The position numbers and the translations under genes are program-made. Source: Desulfobacteraceae bacterium (GTDB taxonomy: Bacteria; Desulfobacterota; Desulfobacteria; Desulfobacterales; Desulfobacteraceae). Taken from it: a stretch of 25,438 bases of DNA. Shown piece by piece: positions 6,633 to 14,086 of this stretch (position 1 is its first letter; each line of letters opens with the position of its first letter). Under the pieces are notes generated by a model. That model saw only the letters and a program-made list of their open reading frames with translations, was not told the origin of the DNA and did no database searches. The DNA lies in contig PIVQ01000029.1 in assembly GCA_003354055.1 (NCBI GenBank), positions 1 through 25,438 of the forward strand, read 5' to 3'.

Positions 6633-7916
6633 ATGAGCATCAGCAAACAAGAGATACTTGAAAAATCAGCTGCCTTCTGGAATCCCCATAAAACCCGGTT
6701 TTGGCAGGATAAGGGCATTGACCTGGTGATCGGCAGGCGTGAAGGGTATTATATATATGACATGGATGACCGGGGATTTCTGGACTGCCATATCAACGGC
6801 GGCACCTACAACCTTGGCCACAGGAACCCGGAACTTCTCCATGTGATGCACCGGACGCTGTCCGAATCTTTAGATGCGGGAAATCACCATTTTCCCACAG
6901 AGGGGCGTGCACTTCTGGCTGAAAAACTTGCCCGGCTGTCTCCGGGAGAACTCCACTACAGCGTATTCACCTGTTCTGCCAGTGAGGCTGTTGACGTTGC
7001 CATTAAAACGGCCCGTCATGCCACAGGCAGACAGAAAATAGTCTCCGTGGAGCACTCTTTTCACGGAGGGTCCGGGCTCGGAACCGCCGTGGGTGACAAA
7101 CGTCTTTCCAAGCTTTTCAACTCCGAAGGACAGATCTGGGATTTGTTTGAGCAGGTCGCGTTCAACGATCTAACCGCCCTTGAAGCCATACTGGCCAAAG
7201 GGGATGTGGCTGCCTTTCTTGTTGAAACCATTCCGGCAACCTTTGGGTTCCTTATGCCTGATCCCGGATATTTTCAGGAAGTCAGACGGTTGACGGAAAA
7301 ATACAACACCCTTTTGATCACCGACGAAACCCAGACCGGTTTTATGCGGTCCGGTAAAATGTGGTGTATTGAAAGCTATGGGGTCACACCGGATATGATC
7401 GTCACCGGCAAAGGTCTTGGAGGAGGTCTCTACCCCATCGGCGTTACCATTATTGACAAGCGGTATGCCGGTTGGCTGCACGAAGAGGGGTTCGGGCATA
7501 TCTCGACCTATGGCGGTTCCGAGCTTGGGTGCCCCCTGGCCCTGCGGGTACTTGAAATCTGCAGCCGGGATGAGGTCAGGACCAATGGTGAGTATGTTGC
7601 CCAATACCTGAGAATCGGCCTGAATGAACTCATGTCAGCATATGGGGAATTCTTTATCAACGTCCGCCAGCAGGGGTTGATCATGGGGCTTGAGTTCAAC
7701 CACCCCGAAGGTGCCCTTCATGTAATGGCCCAGCTTTACAAAACAGGGGTCTGGGCGATTTTCTCAGCATTTGACCCTTCGGTACTGCAATTCAAACCCG
7801 GACTGCTTTGGGATAAAAACCTGTGCAATGACTTTCTTGACCGTTTTGCAGACAGCCTGCCGGTGGTAATGGAGCAGTTGAAGCAAGATAAGAATTTTGG
7901 AAGGAGAGTCGCTTAA
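6633..7916 (+). CDS. Class III PLP-dependent aminotransferase-fold enzyme, possible amino-alcohol-phosphate phospho-lyase
   Basis: A 427-residue fold-type I PLP enzyme of aminotransferase class III. The PLP lysine is K260 in VTGKGLGGGLYPIG, the ring-nitrogen aspartate is D231 in ITDETQTG, the aromatic stacking pair is F143-H144, and the phosphate-binding SASE lies at about 115-118. The family includes omega-transaminases, glutamate-1-semialdehyde aminomutase and the phospho-lyases for phosphoethanolamine and hydroxylysine phosphate. Because a kinase follows directly and no alcohol dehydrogenase is present, I infer the phospho-lyase reaction (phospho-amino-alcohol to aldehyde, NH3 and Pi), feeding the dehydrogenase. 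Ordinary transamination cannot be excluded from sequence. No obvious encapsulation peptide is seen. Confidence 0.9.
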   Translation: MSISKQEILEKSAAFWNPHKTRFWQDKGIDLVIGRREGYYIYDMDDRGFLDCHINGGTYNLGHRNPELLHVMHRTLSESLDAGNHHFPTEGRALLAEKLARLSPGELHYSVFTCSASEAVDVAIKTARHATGRQKIVSVEHSFHGGSGLGTAVGDKRLSKLFNSEGQIWDLFEQVAFNDLTALEAILAKGDVAAFLVETIPATFGFLMPDPGYFQEVRRLTEKYNTLLITDETQTGFMRSGKMWCIESYGVTPDMIVTGKGLGGGLYPIGVTIIDKRYAGWLHEEGFGHISTYGGSELGCPLALRVLEICSRDEVRTNGEYVAQYLRIGLNELMSAYGEFFINVRQQGLIMGLEFNHPEGALHVMAQLYKTGVWAIFSAFDPSVLQFKPGLLWDKNLCNDFLDRFADSLPVVMEQLKQDKNFGRRVA

Positions 7917-7955
7917 CATTCCCCTTAACCTGTCCAACACATAAAGGAGATAAAA

Positions 7956-8966
7956 TTGATCGCAAAAACCGAATTTAAGAATCTGCCTGCAGAAGAACAG
8001 GGGCAACGGCTTGAGACACTGGCCGCAGTTGCCTTGGAGAATTACGGTATTTCAAAAGAGTCACCCATTGAACTGATGAAGTACAGGGAAAATGCCGTCT
8101 TTAAAGTCAATGATAAAACATCCGGCAAGCAATATGCCATTCGGGTCCACCGGCCGGAGTACCAGACGGAACAGACCATTCAGTCGGAATTAATGTGGAT
8201 GGATGCGTTGCGACAGGAAAACGTAAGAACGCCCAGCGCTGTGAAAGGGATTGACGGAAATCCGGTTCAGCTGGTCTCCGTGGAAGGGGTACCCGAGGCA
8301 CGGTATTGCACACTGATTAACTGGGTTCAAGGTGCTCCCATGTCTGATGACAATCCCACGGAGACCTTTGAACAATTGGGAACCATTAGCGCAAGCTGCC
8401 ATAAACAGGTGAAAAAATGGAAACTCCCCAAAGAGTTTAAACGCCAGAAATGGGATGAGGAGGGGATGTTCGGACAAAATCCCCTGTGGGGGAATTTCAG
8501 GGAAGTGGAAGCCATGGAACCTGAGCAGCTTGAATTGCTCAGACAGGCCAAAGACCATGTAATTAAACGCTTGAAATCCTATGGTAAATCTCCGGATCGG
8601 TTCGGGTTGATCCACGGCGACCTTATGGCCGAGAATGTATTTATTCAAGAAGGTCAGCCCAGCCTCATCGATTTTGATGATTCCGGTTTCGGCTGGTTCA
8701 TGTATGACCTTGCAACGCTCATCGCCTTAAACATACCAGATCCTGAAGACGCCCGGGTAGCAGTAAAGGCATGGGTGAAAGGATACCGCACCATTGAACC
8801 CTTACCGGACGAAGTCCTTGATGAACTGCCCACATTTATCATGTGCCGGTACCTTGTGGGGCTTGGATGGATGCATTCAAGAAAGGAAACCCCCATGGCC
8901 CAGGAATTTACGGTCCCTGCCATTCACTTGGCCTGCGCCCATGCACAAACCCTGCTGGCCGGGTAA
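7956..8966 (+). CDS. APH/choline-kinase-like phosphotransferase, proposed amino-alcohol kinase
   Basis: A 336-residue small-molecule kinase of the APH/choline kinase/homoserine kinase-II group. The catalytic loop is HGDLMAENVF (H220, D222, N227) and the metal-binding IDFDDSGFGW has D239 and D241. The N-lobe shows ENAVFKV and YAIRVHRPEY. The start is TTG, supported by AAGGAG 6 bases upstream; no better ATG lies near. The preceding gene ends 40 bases upstream. Its substrate should be a hydroxylated amine. Next to a class III PLP enzyme and an acylating dehydrogenase in a BMC operon, ethanolamine or 1-amino-2-propanol are the best candidates, by analogy with the RMM pathway. This is inference; no substrate residue can be read from sequence alone. 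Confidence 0.9.
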   Translation: MIAKTEFKNLPAEEQGQRLETLAAVALENYGISKESPIELMKYRENAVFKVNDKTSGKQYAIRVHRPEYQTEQTIQSELMWMDALRQENVRTPSAVKGIDGNPVQLVSVEGVPEARYCTLINWVQGAPMSDDNPTETFEQLGTISASCHKQVKKWKLPKEFKRQKWDEEGMFGQNPLWGNFREVEAMEPEQLELLRQAKDHVIKRLKSYGKSPDRFGLIHGDLMAENVFIQEGQPSLIDFDDSGFGWFMYDLATLIALNIPDPEDARVAVKAWVKGYRTIEPLPDEVLDELPTFIMCRYLVGLGWMHSRKETPMAQEFTVPAIHLACAHAQTLLAG

Positions 8967-8997
8967 AGTACACTCAATCGTATAAAAGGAAACGATC

Positions 8998-10416
8998 ATG
9001 AATTTATCGGAATTTGCCGCCTATGACGGACTTGGGCTGGCGCGACTGCTCCAAAAAAAAGAAATCACCACCAAGGAATTGGCAGCCTTGGTAAACCAAG
9101 GAGTTGAAAAGGTAAACCCCGAATTAAACGCCGTACTGGAAGTATTCGAGGATCGCGTAGAAAAGCCGGATGCCGGTATTCAAAATCCCAAAGGACCCTT
9201 TGCAGGGGTGCCTTTCATGTACAAAGACTTAGGCGCCGGGGAAATCGGCCGGATACAGGAGATGGGAAGCATGCTCTTCGCGGGGCATCTAGTTGAAGAG
9301 GAAAGTTTTCTCACTGAAAAATTTTTAAATGCCGGATTTTTAGGCATGGGCAGAACAGCGCTGCCTGAGTTTGGAATGAGTTGCAGTACTGAGAGCCCCA
9401 TCCACGGACGGACCGCGAACCCCTGGAAACCCGAGCATACCTCAGGTGGCTCCAGCGGCGGGTCTGCAGCAGCGGTCAGTGCAGGAATCGTCCCCATCGC
9501 ACACACATCCGATCTGGGAGGCTCCACCCGACTGCCGGCCAGCTGCTGTGGACTTGTCGGACTAAAACCCACCCGGGGACGGGTCAGCATCGGACCTGAG
9601 TTCCGCGATTATCCCATGGGAACCCTAAGCGAATTTGTCTGCACCAGGACCGTCAGGGACACAGCTGCCGTATTGGATGCGGTTGAGGGGCCTGGAAGAG
9701 ATGAGGTCAGAACCGTGCCGAAACCCGAAGGCTCCTATCTTAACGACGTGGGAGCAGGCTGCGACAACCTCAAGGTGGCGGTATGGACAGACTCCATGAT
9801 TGATGTCCCCGTGGATCCTGAAGTGGCCGCCACAGTCAAGGCTGTCGCAAAAACGCTTGCAGATATGGGGCATACGGTTGACAAGGCCGATTACCGCTTT
9901 GACTACCCCGAATTCCAGTCACATGACGAAAAAATGACAGGCGTACTCATCGCCGGGGCTGTGGAGTATATGGCATACGCTAACGGGATGACCGTCCAGG
10001 ATGAACAACTGGATGCAATCACACTTGATCTCAAGCGTAAAGGCCTTGCCGCAACCGGACTTGACGTCTATGCCGCTCTGGAGGCATATAATGTTCTGCG
10101 TCACAGTATCCATGATTTTTTCAACGACTGGGATGTGCTGTTGACCCCGACCATGACGATTCTTCCGGAACTGATGCCGGTTGAAAACGACACCTATTTC
10201 AGCTGGGGCAGATATTGCCAGTTCCTTCTGCCGCCAAGTGTTGCCGGCAACCCCTGCATGACCCTGCCCCTTGGTATGTCCCAAAGCGGATTTCCCATTG
10301 GGGTACAATTGATTACACCATTCGGTGATGAATCCACCCTATTTCGCATGGCAGGAGCTCTGGAAGAAGCCATGCCATGGAAAGATCGAACCCCTTTGAT
10401 TCATGTAAGCAAATAA
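8998..10416 (+). CDS. Amidase-signature-family hydrolase
   Basis: A 472-residue amidase-signature enzyme. The Ser-cisSer-Lys triad is visible: Lys76 in PFMYKDLG, the cis-serine in TSGGSSGGS (152/153) and nucleophile Ser176 in DLGGSTRLP, followed by the conserved GLVGLKPTRGRVS. The family hydrolyses amides (for example fatty acid amide hydrolase, GatA, aryl amidases). There is no signal peptide, so it acts in the cytoplasm. It is the last gene of the microcompartment operon, 31 bases after the kinase, with AAAAGGA upstream. In this context it probably cleaves an N-acylated amino alcohol or similar amide to supply the kinase; alternatively it deals with an amide by-product. GatA is unlikely because no gatB or gatC is nearby. 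Confidence 0.92.
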   Translation: MNLSEFAAYDGLGLARLLQKKEITTKELAALVNQGVEKVNPELNAVLEVFEDRVEKPDAGIQNPKGPFAGVPFMYKDLGAGEIGRIQEMGSMLFAGHLVEEESFLTEKFLNAGFLGMGRTALPEFGMSCSTESPIHGRTANPWKPEHTSGGSSGGSAAAVSAGIVPIAHTSDLGGSTRLPASCCGLVGLKPTRGRVSIGPEFRDYPMGTLSEFVCTRTVRDTAAVLDAVEGPGRDEVRTVPKPEGSYLNDVGAGCDNLKVAVWTDSMIDVPVDPEVAATVKAVAKTLADMGHTVDKADYRFDYPEFQSHDEKMTGVLIAGAVEYMAYANGMTVQDEQLDAITLDLKRKGLAATGLDVYAALEAYNVLRHSIHDFFNDWDVLLTPTMTILPELMPVENDTYFSWGRYCQFLLPPSVAGNPCMTLPLGMSQSGFPIGVQLITPFGDESTLFRMAGALEEAMPWKDRTPLIHVSK

Positions 10417-10425
10417 ACCATAAAT

Positions 10426-10477
10426 CTATGGACGCTTTGCACGGGCTTGATTAGGTCAATCCCTAAAGCGCCCATAG
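10426..10477 (+). terminator. Long hairpin after operon A (candidate terminator)
   Basis: CTATGGACGCTTT (10426-10438) pairs with AAAGCGCCCATAG (10465-10477) with one mismatch. Inside the loop, GGGCTTGA pairs with TCAATCCC around TTAGG, giving a nearly continuous 52-base hairpin starting 10 bases after the amidase stop. There is no U-tract, so it may end transcription inefficiently or protect the 3' end. Confidence 0.55.
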
Positions 10478-10601
10478 GTTCCCATTCCTTAAAAAGCCCG
10501 GAAGTCCCTTCCTCCACGCAACAAGTCCATTGTCTCAGACTGCCCTGCCCCTTGTTTGGAGTACCCATCACTTTCAATAAACCTGCAACTCACGCAGTTA
10601 G

Positions 10602-10620
10602 AACGACCATAATCGTCGTT
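10602..10620. repeat. Inverted repeat in the 432-base gap between operons A and B
   Basis: AACGAC / GTCGTT (10602-10607 and 10615-10620) with a 7-base spacer. It lies just upstream of the activator-site palindromes. No function can be assigned. The rest of the 10417-10848 gap holds no ORF I can support. Confidence 0.4.
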
Positions 10621-10628
10621 TAAAATGG

Positions 10629-10674
10629 TGTTTCGAAACATTGTCTAGACATAGGCGACACATACGCTAGACAA
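10629..10674. promoter_or_regulatory. Candidate upstream activator sites for operon B
   Basis: Two adjacent perfect palindromes, TGTTTCGAAACA (10629-10640) and TGTCTAGACA (10642-10651), plus a half-site GCTAGACAA (10666-10674). The TGTCTAGACA centre is about 101-102 bp upstream of the -24 GG at 10748, the same spacing as the GTCTAGAC site before operon A. This indicates binding by the same dimeric activator. Confidence 0.72.
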
Positions 10675-10746
10675 CCATGGACACACCAGCAAACCAAAAG
10701 CCTAAAAACTCAATAATTTCAGCACATTAACATAAAAACAACACAA

Positions 10747-10762
10747 TGGCATCATAGTTGCT
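10747..10762 (+). promoter_or_regulatory. Sigma-54 -24/-12 promoter of operon B
   Basis: TGGCAT-N5-TTGCT, with invariant GG and GC at the correct 10-base spacing. The predicted start is near 10773, about 76 bases before the DUF1302 gene. Confidence 0.82.
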
Positions 10763-10848
10763 TTTTAACAAACCAATTCCCCAATTCTGTGTTAAGCAGA
10801 ACCATTGATCGAAATTTGGCATTTATCTTTTAAAAAGGAGCATTTTCG

Positions 10849-12561
10849 ATGTCCAGAAAGAAAGTATGCACAAGGTTAAGTACATTTAAACATTTGCGTT
10901 TATTGCCGTTTTCACTATCCAAATGGAAATTTTCGCAGGTACTGTCATGTTCTCTATTGTTATTATTTCTATCGGGCGTGGCTCCTGCCTCAGCCTTTAA
11001 TTTCGATATCGGGGAAATTTCAGGGAGTGTGGACACCACATTGACTTGGGCGATCGGGGTCCGAACCGGAGACCCGGTGGATAAATCAGATCTCGACAAC
11101 ATGACCATGAGGGACTGGACCTTTGACCAGGGGGATGTTTATTCCAACACCTTCAAGATTACACCGGAAGTACAGCTTAACTGGGAAAACTATGGTTTTT
11201 TCGGCCGGGCGACCGCATACTGGGATACAGTGATCGACCGGGGATCCAGTGACCGTGCCGACTATCCTTTTGATCAGGGATGGGGAGACGGATGGTCTGA
11301 TGCGGCCCAGGACGAGTTGGGCAAAGGTATCGATCTTTATGACGCCTACGTTTTCGGCTCCTATGACATTGACAACTTTTTGGGGATGGGCTATGCCCCC
11401 CTTGATATCCGTCTTGGAAATCAGGCCTTCAACTGGGGAGAGGGCTCCATCTATTTTGACGGTATCAATTCCACCAATGCCTTTGACCTTTCCAAACTGT
11501 CACAACCCGGATCTGAAATCAAGGAAGCCACGATTCCCGTGCCTGCAGCCATGTTGCAGATCGGTCTGTTTGACAGCCTTTCCATAGACACCTATTACCA
11601 GTTTGGCTGGTCAGAGTCCAAACTGCCGCCCGTAGGCACCTTTTACGGTGATGATACCGACTTTTTCGGCCAAGGCGGAAAATGGATTGCGAACAACGCT
11701 ACGGGCGGCTCTATCGTCTACTACAGAATTGAAGACGATGAGGCCAAGGACAGCGGCCAGTTCGGCATAAATTCCAAGTATACGGTCGGAGATTTTGAGT
11801 TGGGCGCTTACTATACCCGCAGCCATCAGACCTTACCCCTGCACAGGTACTACGTTCCTCCGTCAACCGGCACCTTTCCCGACGATAATGAATTCCAGTT
11901 TACCTACCTGGAAAATATCAACATGTTCGGAGCCAGTGCAGCCACCACGGTAAAAGGCTGGGCTCTGGCCGGTGAAGTGGCCTGGCGGCCCGAAGCAGCC
12001 GTCATAAATATCCATCCCAATACATTCCTCAATGCCCATCTAAGCAATTGGGGAAGTTCTTTTACGCCAAACAGCAATGTAGGAACCGTAAATCCGGGGG
12101 ACGTGGTTGACACCTATGAAAAAAGGGATACGGTCCATGCCCAGCTCAACGCCATGAAACAGCTGGGTAAAGCATTTGGTTTTGATACCACCTGGGTGTT
12201 TCTAACAGTTGCCGCAGACATGCTGCCCGGCGACACCACTGATATTCCGTCCTGGAGTAATGAAGATGAGGATGCAAGTTCTCTGGCATGGGGATACAGC
12301 GTTGATGTGGACTCCACCTGGTATAACGTAGCACCCGGTCTGAATGTCACCCCGGGGTTTTCATTTGTCCATCATGTAAACGGATATTCCCATTTCAACG
12401 GCAACTTTGCCGAAGGCCAGAGATCTGTTCAGCTGCGCGTTGGTGTTGACTACGGGGAAGACTGGCTGTTCAACCTCAACTACAACAAAATTTTCAACGA
12501 TGAATACACTTACCTGGAAAACGGAGACAATGTAACGTTCAGCGCATCTTATAAGTTCTGA
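10849..12561 (+). CDS. DUF1302-family outer-membrane beta-barrel protein
   Basis: A 570-residue exported protein. The N-terminus is unusually long and basic before a hydrophobic core (VLSCSLLLLFLSGVA) and a cleavage-like ASA-F site near residues 48-51. The mature start FNFDIGEISGSVDTTLTWAIGVR is typical of DUF1302 proteins. Alternating Gly/aromatic strands such as IDTYYQFGW and FELGAYYTRS, and a terminal phenylalanine (SASYKF), are outer-membrane barrel and BAM signals. The family usually sits beside DUF1329 and RND permease genes in loci for hydrophobic substrates such as steroids; its biochemical role is not settled. AAGGAG lies 9 bases before ATG. It is the first gene of the second sigma-54 operon, so a channel for the substrate or product of the compartment pathway is a reasonable inference. 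Confidence 0.9.
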   Translation: MSRKKVCTRLSTFKHLRLLPFSLSKWKFSQVLSCSLLLLFLSGVAPASAFNFDIGEISGSVDTTLTWAIGVRTGDPVDKSDLDNMTMRDWTFDQGDVYSNTFKITPEVQLNWENYGFFGRATAYWDTVIDRGSSDRADYPFDQGWGDGWSDAAQDELGKGIDLYDAYVFGSYDIDNFLGMGYAPLDIRLGNQAFNWGEGSIYFDGINSTNAFDLSKLSQPGSEIKEATIPVPAAMLQIGLFDSLSIDTYYQFGWSESKLPPVGTFYGDDTDFFGQGGKWIANNATGGSIVYYRIEDDEAKDSGQFGINSKYTVGDFELGAYYTRSHQTLPLHRYYVPPSTGTFPDDNEFQFTYLENINMFGASAATTVKGWALAGEVAWRPEAAVINIHPNTFLNAHLSNWGSSFTPNSNVGTVNPGDVVDTYEKRDTVHAQLNAMKQLGKAFGFDTTWVFLTVAADMLPGDTTDIPSWSNEDEDASSLAWGYSVDVDSTWYNVAPGLNVTPGFSFVHHVNGYSHFNGNFAEGQRSVQLRVGVDYGEDWLFNLNYNKIFNDEYTYLENGDNVTFSASYKF

Positions 12562-12609
12562 TTTCGACAGCTACTTAAGATCAACACCAATATTTAAAGG
12601 AGTCTTACT

Positions 12610-13962
12610 ATGTACGGAAAAAGAGCATGTATTCTCAGCCTTATTGCCCTGTTCCTGCTTGCAGGCAGTGCAGGGGCAAAGGTAACCAATGAACAGGCCG
12701 CACAGTTACGTTCTACCCTGACGCCCTTCGGATCCGAGCGGGCGGCAAATGCCGACGGCACCATCCCCGAGTGGACCGGCGAACGGATCCAGCCTCCTGC
12801 CGGATGGAAGGCCCCCAACGGACATCGCCCGGATCCCTTTACTGAAGATAAAATTTTTTTCACCATTACAGCCGAAAATTTTGAGCAATATGTGGACAAA
12901 CTGAGTCCGGGACAAAAGGCCATGTTTGAGACCTATCCCGACAGCTATAAAATGAACATCTATCAAAGCCGCAGAACCCATGCCCTTCCTGACGAAATCA
13001 ACCAGGGCACCTTTCAGAATGCCACAGCAGTGGACATGATTGACAACGGCAACGGTATCTCGGAGTCAGCAGTTCCCGGCACGCCCTTTCCCATTCCCCA
13101 AAGCGGACTTGAGGTCATGTGGAATCACATGCTCAGATTTCAGGGTGTTTACCAGTCCATTCACCTTTCCGCCATCGAAGTACAGCCCAACGGTAAAATC
13201 AGCCTCACGCAAAAGGCCCTTATGGACAACCTTTTCCACTATTACTACAAAGACGGGATAAAAGGACGGCAGCGGAATTTTGCCTGGACAGTTACAGCCC
13301 CAAACCGGTGGGCAGGTGACGGCATTCTGGCCCTGGATTCTATCAATGCAGCCAAAGAACCCAGAAAGGCCTGGATGTACAGCGCCGGAGAAAGAAGGGT
13401 CCGCAGGGCGCCTACCCTGAATTTTGACTCTCCGGATTATTCAACCACCACCTATGATGATTTTGAATTGTACAATGGATCTCCTGAACGGTACGACTGG
13501 AAACTTATCGGAAAGCAGGAAATGTACATCCCCTACAACAATTACAAATGTGCATTGCCTGAAATCAGTTATAAAGAGATGCATACGGCCAGACATCCGA
13601 ATCCTAAGCATTTGCGATACGAACTGCACCGTGTATGGGTGGTGGAAGCAAACCTGAAAGAAAGTGCCCGCCACATCTATGCCAAGCGCGTTTTCTTCTT
13701 TGACGAAGACAGCTGGAATTGTGTTGCAACCGATAAATACGACGGCGGCGGCAAACTCTGGCGGACCAGCCAGGCGTATCTGAAAAACTTTTATGATATT
13801 CCCATGACCAACTATACCTTTTTCGTTCACACAGATCTTAAAAACGGGGTCTATCTCAGCTTTGGTCTGGCTAACGAAGAAAAAACCTCCTGGGATTTTT
13901 CCAAACAGATACCCAAGGAGTCCTATTTTACCCCCCAGGCCCTGCGCCGCAGGGGCAGGTAA
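12610..13962 (+). CDS. DUF1329-family exported protein
   Basis: A 450-residue protein with a clear signal peptide (ILSLIALFLLAGSAGA, cleavage near residue 23). The body matches DUF1329 by the N-terminal 'LTPFGSERAANADGTIPEWTG' type segment, the SRRTHALPDEI and NGNGISESA stretches, PFPIPQSGLEVMWNHMLRF and the WRTSQAYLK end. The family is predicted to have a LolA-like fold that binds lipids or other hydrophobic ligands in the periplasm. It lies 48 bases after the barrel gene with AAGGAG before ATG. The usual pairing of DUF1302 with DUF1329 is preserved. No lipobox cysteine is seen, so it should be soluble. The function is inferred only from fold and context. Confidence 0.9.
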   Translation: MYGKRACILSLIALFLLAGSAGAKVTNEQAAQLRSTLTPFGSERAANADGTIPEWTGERIQPPAGWKAPNGHRPDPFTEDKIFFTITAENFEQYVDKLSPGQKAMFETYPDSYKMNIYQSRRTHALPDEINQGTFQNATAVDMIDNGNGISESAVPGTPFPIPQSGLEVMWNHMLRFQGVYQSIHLSAIEVQPNGKISLTQKALMDNLFHYYYKDGIKGRQRNFAWTVTAPNRWAGDGILALDSINAAKEPRKAWMYSAGERRVRRAPTLNFDSPDYSTTTYDDFELYNGSPERYDWKLIGKQEMYIPYNNYKCALPEISYKEMHTARHPNPKHLRYELHRVWVVEANLKESARHIYAKRVFFFDEDSWNCVATDKYDGGGKLWRTSQAYLKNFYDIPMTNYTFFVHTDLKNGVYLSFGLANEEKTSWDFSKQIPKESYFTPQALRRRGR

Positions 13963-13982
13963 GAGACCTAATACACGCGTAT

Positions 13983-14028
13983 GGCTGCTGCAGGCTTTTT
14001 GGTCTGCAGCAGCCGGGTATCCACCCGG
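13983..14028 (+). promoter_or_regulatory. Two overlapping hairpins between DUF1329 and YCF48 genes
   Basis: A perfect 11-bp stem GGCTGCTGCAG / CTGCAGCAGCC (13983-13993, 14004-14014) with a 10-base loop. A second stem, CCGGGT / ACCCGG (14013-14018, 14023-14028), shares two bases with it, so the two cannot both form completely. There is no U-tract. It may be a processing or attenuation element separating the secreted-protein genes from the permease genes. Confidence 0.6.
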
Positions 14029-14086
14029 ACCGAAACCACTTCCCCCGGCAGGGCAAGTGTTGGACAGATAAAAATTAGGATAAAAA

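Noticed and set aside
2718..10416. Ethanolamine (Eut) or propanediol (Pdu) type compartment
   Set aside because: No EutBC ammonia-lyase, diol dehydratase, reactivase or cobalamin genes are present; a kinase and class III PLP enzyme take their place.
8998..10416. GatA subunit of the tRNA amidotransferase
   Set aside because: The same amidase-signature fold, but no gatB or gatC neighbour, and the gene is the last in a catabolic BMC operon.
10816..10831. Second sigma-54-like box TGGCAT-N5-TTTTA before the DUF1302 gene
   Set aside because: Lacks the -12 GC and overlaps the ribosome site region, too close to the start codon to be a promoter; the match at 10747 is much better.
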